Shown here: positions 1-4,879 of the stretch, in pieces | Numbering within the stretch: position 1 is the stretch's first letter | Layout of the letters: every line of letters begins with the position of its first letter | DNA from: an uncultured Lachnospiraceae bacterium | GTDB lineage: Bacteria > Bacillota > Clostridia > Lachnospirales > Lachnospiraceae | Direction of reading: 5' to 3' | Assembly (NCBI GenBank): GCA_902803245.1 | Contig: CADCPJ010000114.1 | Coordinates: forward strand, 1 to 7,562 | DNA: 7,562 bases | Notes under the pieces: generated by a model | The model's database searches: none | Seen by the model: the letters and a program-made list of their open reading frames with translations, nothing else | What the model was told of the DNA's origin: nothing | Position numbers and translations under genes: made by a program

Positions 1-72
1 AGAGCGGAAAAATGCGTACAATGCTGTATGTCGCATGTTGTGATACGATATGAACTGATTCTGCGATGCTTG

Positions 73-78
73 AGGAGG
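73..78 (+). promoter_or_regulatory. Ribosome binding site of the GH2 gene
   Basis: A perfect AGGAGG core sits four bases before the ATG at 83, inside a longer match to the 16S anti-Shine-Dalgarno (AGGAGGTG). The spacing is slightly short but usable. It fixes the start of the glycoside hydrolase at 83. Confidence 0.85.
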
Positions 79-82
79 TGCT

Positions 83-1825
83 ATGACAATACGCGATCTC
101 GATTACCCGCGCCCGCAGCTGCGCCGCGACCGGTACAAGCTTCTCAATGGGATATGGTATCTGAACGGATCCCCGATCCGCGTCCCCTTTCCGCCGGAGT
201 CAAGGGCCTCCGGCTTTCATGGCGAGATAAGAAATCCGAAGGGCGAGCTGGTCTATGAGAAGGAGTTTGCGGTTCCCGGGGAATGGGCCGGGGAGCGCAT
301 CCTGCTGCATTTTGGAGCTGTGGACCAGCTCTGCGGCGTCTCTCTTGACGGGGCGCATATCGGCCGCCATGAAGGGGGCTATCTGCCTTTCACCTTCGAC
401 CTCGGAAGGCTCGAAGGGGGAACGCACCTCCTCCGCGTCACAGCGAGGGACGATCTAAGTACCGTCTATCCCTACGGAAAGCAGAGCAGGACCCCGAAGG
501 GGATGTGGTATACCATGGTCAGCGGCATCTGGCAGAGCGTCTGGATCGAGCCGGTCCCGGACGCGCGCATCGATGCGCTGAAGCTTATGCCGGACAGGGA
601 AGGCATAAGGGTCAGACTGTTTACTGAGGAAAAGAATCCGGGAGAAGCCGGGGGAAAAGAGCCGTTTTCATGTGAAGTCGTGCTGCATGCGGACGGGATG
701 AAGAGGACGCTCCGCTTTTCCGGAAAGACTTTTCGCCTGGACATTGCCCGGATCTTCAAAGACATTCCCGGGCACCCGCACCTGTGGACACCGGATGACC
801 CTTACCTCTACGAGATGGACATCCGGTTCGGAGAGGACCTCATTCACAGCTATTTTGCGCTGAGGACGGTGGAAGTAAGGAACAGGACGGCCCGGGAGAT
901 GCCCGGAGTGTTTCTCAACGGGAAGCGCATTTTCCTGAAGGGAGTGCTGGATCAGGGCTATTTCCCCGAAGGAATCTATGTGCCGGATTCGCCGGAGGAA
1001 TACTTGAGGGACATTGTGCGGATGAAGGAGTTCGGCTTCAACACGCTTCGAAAGCATGCCAAGGTCGAACCGGAACAGTACTATTATCTCTGCGACTGCC
1101 TTGGCATGCTGGTGATGCAGGACATCGTCAACAGCGGGAGATACAGCCTGATGTTTGACACCGTCCTGCCGACGGTCGGCTTCCACCTGTGGCCGTTTCT
1201 GGCCGTCCCCAAAAGCAGGATCGGGGGACTTACGACCAATCTGCAGCATGCCGCCGACGAGCACATGAAGCTGCCGGGAAGAGAGCGGTTCCGCCGCCGG
1301 TTTTTCGAGTATCAGCTGCGGGGGACGCTGAAGTATCTCTTTAACCATCCCTGCGTCATCGCCTATACGATCTTCAACGAAGGCTGGGGGCAGTACGACA
1401 GCGACCGGCTGTATCTGCTCGCAAAAAAACTGGACGGGAGCAGGACATATGACACAGCCTCGGGGTGGTTCAAGGGGGAGTACAGCGATTTCGACAGCCT
1501 CCACGTCTATTACCGGAACGAGCGCGTGCGTCCGGCCCGGCGGCCGCTCCTGCTCACTGAGGTCGGGGGATTTGAGTACAATGCCGAGCCGGAAGCAGGA
1601 GGCCCGGCGAACAGTTACGGCTATGGAAAATGCACCTCGGAAGAGGAGCTTCGGAAGAGAATCCGGCACATGCTGGAAGGGATGATTGAACCGGTCCGGG
1701 ACAAGGGCCTGGCAGGGTATATCTATACCCAGCTGAGCGATGTGGAGACAGAGAGAAACGGGATATACACTTACGACCGCAGAACGTGCAAACTGACCCT
1801 GTCACGCGGCAATCCCTTCTCATGA
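83..1825 (+). CDS. Glycoside hydrolase family 2 protein (beta-galactosidase-like)
   Basis: This is a 580-residue GH2 enzyme that should hydrolyse a beta-linked glycoside by the retaining mechanism. Three family domains are visible: an N-terminal jelly-roll sugar-binding domain (about residues 1-160, with the conserved SGIWQSVWIEPVP end at 147-159), an immunoglobulin-like sandwich (about 161-268), and a TIM barrel (about 275-570). The acid/base glutamate is E433 in FNEGWG and the nucleophile is E493 in LTEVGGFEY. The conserved barrel strand around NTLRKH (320-325) is also present. There is no signal peptide or membrane segment, so the enzyme is cytoplasmic and presumably acts on imported oligosaccharides. 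At 580 residues it is far shorter than LacZ (about 1,000) and close to UidA (about 600). The C-terminal loop reads ETERNGIYTYDR, where beta-glucuronidases carry an Asn-x-Lys motif, so glucuronidase activity is unlikely and a galactosidase-like or other exo-glycosidase role is favoured. The exact substrate is unknown. It is transcribed convergently with the minus-strand hydrolase. No transporter or regulator for it is visible, and only 82 bases of upstream DNA are in the window. Confidence 0.93.
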   Translation: MTIRDLDYPRPQLRRDRYKLLNGIWYLNGSPIRVPFPPESRASGFHGEIRNPKGELVYEKEFAVPGEWAGERILLHFGAVDQLCGVSLDGAHIGRHEGGYLPFTFDLGRLEGGTHLLRVTARDDLSTVYPYGKQSRTPKGMWYTMVSGIWQSVWIEPVPDARIDALKLMPDREGIRVRLFTEEKNPGEAGGKEPFSCEVVLHADGMKRTLRFSGKTFRLDIARIFKDIPGHPHLWTPDDPYLYEMDIRFGEDLIHSYFALRTVEVRNRTAREMPGVFLNGKRIFLKGVLDQGYFPEGIYVPDSPEEYLRDIVRMKEFGFNTLRKHAKVEPEQYYYLCDCLGMLVMQDIVNSGRYSLMFDTVLPTVGFHLWPFLAVPKSRIGGLTTNLQHAADEHMKLPGRERFRRRFFEYQLRGTLKYLFNHPCVIAYTIFNEGWGQYDSDRLYLLAKKLDGSRTYDTASGWFKGEYSDFDSLHVYYRNERVRPARRPLLLTEVGGFEYNAEPEAGGPANSYGYGKCTSEEELRKRIRHMLEGMIEPVRDKGLAGYIYTQLSDVETERNGIYTYDRRTCKLTLSRGNPFS

Positions 1826-1841
1826 AGGCATAAGATGCGCC

Positions 1842-1884
1842 AAAAAGAGCGCGGCCGGGGCAAAAGCTCCTGCCGCGCTTCTTT
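1842..1884. terminator. Bidirectional intrinsic terminator between convergent genes
   Basis: A strong hairpin lies in the 61-base gap between the GH2 stop (1825) and the stop of the minus-strand hydrolase (1887). The outer stem AGCGCGGC (1848-1855) pairs perfectly with GCCGCGCT (1872-1879). After one C/T mismatch, an inner stem of five pairs including one G-T wobble (1857-1861 with 1866-1870) closes an AAAA loop. An A-run (1842-1846) precedes the stem and a T-rich stretch (1879-1884) follows it, so RNA from either strand ends in a U-rich tail. The minus-strand tail of five Us is the better one. The hairpin starts only a few bases past the hydrolase stop codon. Confidence 0.85.
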
Positions 1885-1886
1885 CG

Positions 1887-3383
1887 TCACATGGGGCTCA
1901 CATACAGCGAGAACAGCCAGGAATAGATGAGCTCCGGAGAATGGGCTCCGCGGAGCCTCCCGATATTTTCTCCGAGGGTGCCGAAATAGGCGAAGTCGTT
2001 CTCCCTCACGTCGCAGCTGGCGCAGAAGAGGAAGTAATAGACCATGTTCTCGATCGATACGCGCATGTGCGCCAGCTCCCGTCTGCTCCCTCTAAACCCC
2101 TTGGCAGTCATGATGCGGAACAGGATGATAGCGGTGATCCTCGACGCGACCCGCCGAAGCACCCGGTTTTTCCCGCGCTTCAGGATCACGAAGAGAACCG
2201 CCCGGATAGGCGGCAAAGCTGCGCGCCTGTATATATCTTCAAGGACGCCGCGCACGATCTCGTGCTGATCCGCATCGCTTCCCAGATATTTCTTTGCTAC
2301 AATCCCAAAACTCCTCTCGTAGTAATTGGCGTAGGCCTCCCGATCCGTGAGGTACGGCTTCCCGACGGAAAGAGACAGCTTGCTTCCCATAAAGCGGATG
2401 AAGTTCGGGAAATAATCTCCGATATCCGCCTCGTACCACCATTTTTCGAGCTTCCCTCTCTTCTCATGATATTCCCTGTTCTCGCGAATCGGAGTTATCC
2501 TCGTGCCTGAGATGGCGAGAGGCGTGAATCCCTCCTCGGCGCTTTCCAGGCCTGGATTGACGGAGTTTAATACGGACCGCACTTCGCGGATGCGCTCCTG
2601 CCACGCAGTGTGCCTGGGAGAGGGCAGGACCGTATCATCGACCCCGGGCCTTTCGAACCCCCAGGACATGGGAGCGATGAGAGGCACCATGTCGGTTTTA
2701 CTCACCGTATTGTGGATATTGGGGTAGTCGGCATTCAGCTCTTTCGGCATGCATCTGGGCGATTCAAAGGTGTAAACGAAAATATCCTCTTTTCTGTATC
2801 CCCAGCTCGCGGCATGGCGCGTCACCGCTGCCCCGGCGAGCCCGGCTGCGGCTCCCGCGCGGCTGAAGCCCGTGATCCACAGCTTTCTTCGCCTCCTCTT
2901 ATGATCCGATTCGTGCCTCGCTGTGTAGTCTTTAAGGAATTTTACCGTCTTGTCGAGCGCGATCCGGAAGCCGATGGGGATGCCCCTGGCTTCAATGATG
3001 GTATTGCCGTACCACTCCCTTCCGTAGGAGGCCCCGCGGAAGCCGATCACATAGATCGTGCAGTCCTCCCCGTGCAGGGTCACTTCCTTCCGCGCAGCGA
3101 TCACTCCGATGGTGAATTCCTCGGGGGCGCGCTGAAAGTCCTTATTTACCTCCACGTCCTCGAATCCCAGATCCATGAGAAGACTTTCCGCGTTGCTGTA
3201 CGGCCGCTTTCTGTCCTCCGGATTTGGAAATGACGCGAGGGACATGCACATCGACATCAGACGGAGCCTTGGGGAGAGGACGGAGGCGTCCTCTTCGAAC
3301 CATGTGTCGTCATAGATATAAGTTCCTGTGACATTGTGGATCTCATCTACTGCTTCAAACTGAAACTGACCTGTCGTTGCCAT
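1887..3383 (-). CDS. Lipase-like alpha/beta hydrolase (class 3 lipase-related)
   Basis: This 498-residue protein resembles class 3 lipases, serine esterases acting on acylglycerols or other acyl esters. The nucleophile elbow is GFSRAGA with S174, preceded by a beta strand (KLWITGF) and followed by a small-residue helix. Downstream, FVYTFESPR (202-210) and IHNTVSKTDMVPLIAP (223-238) match the lipase pattern of strand, SPR and N..xxD.VP, making D231 the likely acid. H481, in AHSPELIYSWL near the C terminus, is the best candidate for the catalytic histidine. An oxyanion-type strand is VIGFRGASYG (112-121). The elbow differs from the usual GHSLGG. No signal peptide is visible, so it is probably cytoplasmic. 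A basic, hydrophobic stretch (about 393-429) could form a lid or touch the membrane. The start is set at the ATG at 3383, which has an AGGAAGAAGG ribosome site; an upstream TTG at 3410 would place that site inside the gene and has nothing comparable. It lies 190 bases downstream of the GAF-ABC gene on the same strand and ends at the shared terminator. The substrate is unknown; a phospholipase or thioesterase-like role is also possible. Confidence 0.8.
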   Translation of the reverse strand: MATTGQFQFEAVDEIHNVTGTYIYDDTWFEEDASVLSPRLRLMSMCMSLASFPNPEDRKRPYSNAESLLMDLGFEDVEVNKDFQRAPEEFTIGVIAARKEVTLHGEDCTIYVIGFRGASYGREWYGNTIIEARGIPIGFRIALDKTVKFLKDYTARHESDHKRRRRKLWITGFSRAGAAAGLAGAAVTRHAASWGYRKEDIFVYTFESPRCMPKELNADYPNIHNTVSKTDMVPLIAPMSWGFERPGVDDTVLPSPRHTAWQERIREVRSVLNSVNPGLESAEEGFTPLAISGTRITPIRENREYHEKRGKLEKWWYEADIGDYFPNFIRFMGSKLSLSVGKPYLTDREAYANYYERSFGIVAKKYLGSDADQHEIVRGVLEDIYRRAALPPIRAVLFVILKRGKNRVLRRVASRITAIILFRIMTAKGFRGSRRELAHMRVSIENMVYYFLFCASCDVRENDFAYFGTLGENIGRLRGAHSPELIYSWLFSLYVSPM

Positions 3384-3388
3384 ATTTA

Positions 3389-3398
3389 CCTTCTTCCT
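3389..3398 (-). promoter_or_regulatory. Ribosome binding site deciding the hydrolase start
   Basis: On the minus strand AGGAAGAAGG ends five bases before the ATG at 3383. This purine-rich site supports the ATG rather than the TTG at 3410, which would lengthen the protein by nine residues. Confidence 0.65.
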
Positions 3399-3432
3399 GC
3401 ATCCGCCCAAACAGCAGATGCCCGATCTGTCA

Positions 3433-3449
3433 GGCGCCCTGCCGGCGCC
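3433..3449 (-). other. GC-rich hairpin in the hydrolase leader
   Basis: GGCGCC at 3433-3438 and again at 3444-3449 can pair in a six-pair all-GC stem with a five-base loop, in the region that would be the 5' untranslated leader of the hydrolase mRNA. No U-tract follows on either strand, so it is not a standard terminator. It may affect leader stability or folding, or be incidental in GC-rich DNA. Confidence 0.35.
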
Positions 3450-3464
3450 GCACTCTTGTTACCT

Positions 3465-3499
3465 CTTATAGCCGCTTGCGAAATTGTCTTTCTTTCGCA
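3465..3499 (-). promoter_or_regulatory. Candidate promoter with operator-like inverted repeat upstream of the hydrolase
   Basis: Reading the minus strand, the inverted repeat TGCGAAA-N9-TTTCGCA (3499 down to 3477) is followed six bases later by TATAAG (3470-3465), a 5/6 match to the sigma-A -10 box. No good TTGACA box lies 17 bases above it. A perfect seven-base inverted repeat over the -35 zone of a promoter lacking a -35 box is what an activator or repressor site would look like. The predicted leader to the ATG at 3383 would be about 75 bases. This would give the hydrolase gene its own promoter separate from the transporter genes. It is inference only; the repeat could also be a weak hairpin. 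Confidence 0.35.
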
Positions 3500-3573
3500 G
3501 AACCTTCCGTTTTCCCTATATGCAGTCAATCTAAGCAATTGCCTTCGGCAAACTTAAGGTTAACCGGTATACC

Positions 3574-4794
3574 TTACCACACAAGCTCGTTGGCATGTAA
3601 TGGATGTGCATTGTATTTGATGCTGGAAACCTTTCCGCTCCGCAGCTTTACCACGCGGTCCGCCATCTTGGCGATCTCAACGTTGTGCGTCACCATGAGT
3701 ACCGTTGTATTGCCTTTTTGCACGATACTCTCGATGACCCTTAAAACCTCCTGGCCGGTCTTGAAATCCAGAGCGGCAGTGGGCTCGTCCGCGAGAATGA
3801 TGTGCGGGTTCTTGACGATCGCCCTTGCAATCGAGATGCGCTGCTGCTGGCCTCCAGAGAGCTGGGACGGGAAGTTCCCCGCGCGGTCCGTAAGTCCCAC
3901 CATGGCGAGGGCATCATCTACATTTCCCGGATTCTCGCTGATCTCGGCAATAAACTGAATGTTCTCCCTGGCGGTGAGATTGGGCATGAGATTGTAGGAC
4001 TGGAAGATAAATCCTATGTAGCTTCTCCTGAACTCCGTCAGCGCCTTCTCGTTGGGCGCGGTAAAATTCATTCCCTCCAGTTCAATCGTTCCCGAGGTTG
4101 CGCGGTCCATTCCTCCGATGATATTCATCATGGTGGATTTTCCGCAGCCGGACTCTCCGAGCACCACGACGAATTCATTTTTAAAGATCTTCAGGTTGAT
4201 TCCCTGCAGAACCTTGAGCACCTCTTCTCCCGAGAGAAATTCCTTTGTGATGCCTTTTAACTCCATGAGCACCGGCTTCTCCGGAGGCAGGTAAACGGAG
4301 AAGCCCTTCTCGTCGATGACCATGGCGGCCAGAGCGGAAGTGTGCTCGCAGATCTTCAGATCCTCTTCCGTAAAGAGGCTCCCGCCCCTTGCCGTGACGA
4401 GGCACATGCAGCCGATCGTTTTCTTCAGGTCATTGAGCGGGACACATATGAGGCTCCTCGTCTTTAGCCCCTGGTCGTCGAAGATGTCCCCCTCGAAGGA
4501 CTCCGTCTTTTCCGTCTCCGCGAGGAAGACGGACGTCTCCGTGCTCACCACCTTGCCCTCTGTTCCGATTCCGCTTTCAAATGAGACCCCCATCAGGTCG
4601 AGCGGTCCCGTGCACGCGGCGCAGTGCAGCGTGCCCGTATCTTCATTGAGGATCCAGATGGCGCCGCCCTCCGCCTTAAGCTGCGTTGAAATTACGTCCA
4701 GTGTGTTCGTGAGGGCAGCTTCCAGATCTTCGACCTCAAGAAGCGCGCTGGAAATCAGCCAGGTTGCGGCTGCCAGGGTGTCCGGCTTTTTCAT
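3574..4794 (-). CDS. GAF domain-ABC transporter ATPase fusion (MacB/LolD-type)
   Basis: This 406-residue protein joins an N-terminal GAF sensor (about 20-162) to a full ABC nucleotide-binding domain (about 176-395) of the MacB/LolD family that powers FtsX-type permeases. GAF features are the GGAIWIL strand (43-49), GIGTEGKVV (75-83) and SLICVPL...IGCMCLV (114-133), closed by an FTEEDL helix. The ABC motifs are all intact: Walker A GESGCGKST (213-221), Q-loop Q265 in FIFQSYNL, signature LSGGQQQR (312-319), Walker B IILADEP with catalytic E337, D-loop ALD (341-343) and H-loop H370. An active ATPase is expected, acting at the inner face of the membrane with the permease encoded just upstream (85-base gap, same strand). 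The GAF part carries six cysteines (58, 61, 117, 129, 131, 149), against one in the ABC part. The start is the ATG at 4794 with GGAGG eight bases ahead; an upstream TTG at 4845 would swallow that site. The plain ABC family is about 220-250 residues, so the first 170 are the added module. The ligand sensed by GAF and the transported substrate are unknown. Confidence 0.92.
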   Translation of the reverse strand: MKKPDTLAAATWLISSALLEVEDLEAALTNTLDVISTQLKAEGGAIWILNEDTGTLHCAACTGPLDLMGVSFESGIGTEGKVVSTETSVFLAETEKTESFEGDIFDDQGLKTRSLICVPLNDLKKTIGCMCLVTARGGSLFTEEDLKICEHTSALAAMVIDEKGFSVYLPPEKPVLMELKGITKEFLSGEEVLKVLQGINLKIFKNEFVVVLGESGCGKSTMMNIIGGMDRATSGTIELEGMNFTAPNEKALTEFRRSYIGFIFQSYNLMPNLTARENIQFIAEISENPGNVDDALAMVGLTDRAGNFPSQLSGGQQQRISIARAIVKNPHIILADEPTAALDFKTGQEVLRVIESIVQKGNTTVLMVTHNVEIAKMADRVVKLRSGKVSSIKYNAHPLHANELVW

Positions 4795-4802
4795 GATCGA
4801 AT

Positions 4803-4807
4803 CCTCC
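4803..4807 (-). promoter_or_regulatory. Ribosome binding site deciding the GAF-ATPase start
   Basis: GGAGG on the minus strand lies eight bases before the ATG at 4794. This is a strong site at ideal spacing and shows that the protein begins MKKPDTL, not at the in-frame TTG at 4845, 17 codons earlier. Confidence 0.85.
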
Positions 4808-4879
4808 GTGTGCGCAAATTTTGTATCGCGCCTCTTCCTTTGCAAGATGGTTCACCTGATCTCAGACTGTCAGCACGGA

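Noticed and set aside
17..54. Possible -10 elements upstream of the GH2 gene (TACAAT at 17-22; TG-A-TACGAT at 41-49)
   Set aside because: Neither has a convincing -35 box within the window, and the upstream region is cut off at base 1, so a promoter cannot be called.
668..1669. Long open frame on the minus strand (333 codons) inside the GH2 gene
   Set aside because: The GH2 frame has intact catalytic motifs across the whole region, and the antisense product has no recognisable domain. It is a by-product of GC-rich codon use.
1941..2510. Open frame of 189 codons on the plus strand inside the hydrolase gene
   Set aside because: It overlaps the part of the hydrolase carrying the likely catalytic histidine, and its translation shows no recognisable domain or fold-like pattern.
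3539..3551. Small hairpin TTGCC-TTC-GGCAA just after the GAF-ATPase stop codon
   Set aside because: The stem is only five pairs and no U-tract follows on the minus strand. It is too weak to call a terminator.
4795..4845. Start of the GAF-ATPase at the TTG at 4845
   Set aside because: The extension would contain the GGAGG site that serves the ATG at 4794, and it adds a basic, non-conserved-looking leader.
4795..4879. Search for a terminator or promoter between permease and GAF-ATPase
   Set aside because: The 85-base gap shows only the ATPase ribosome site and no convincing hairpin with U-tract or promoter boxes, which fits co-transcription.
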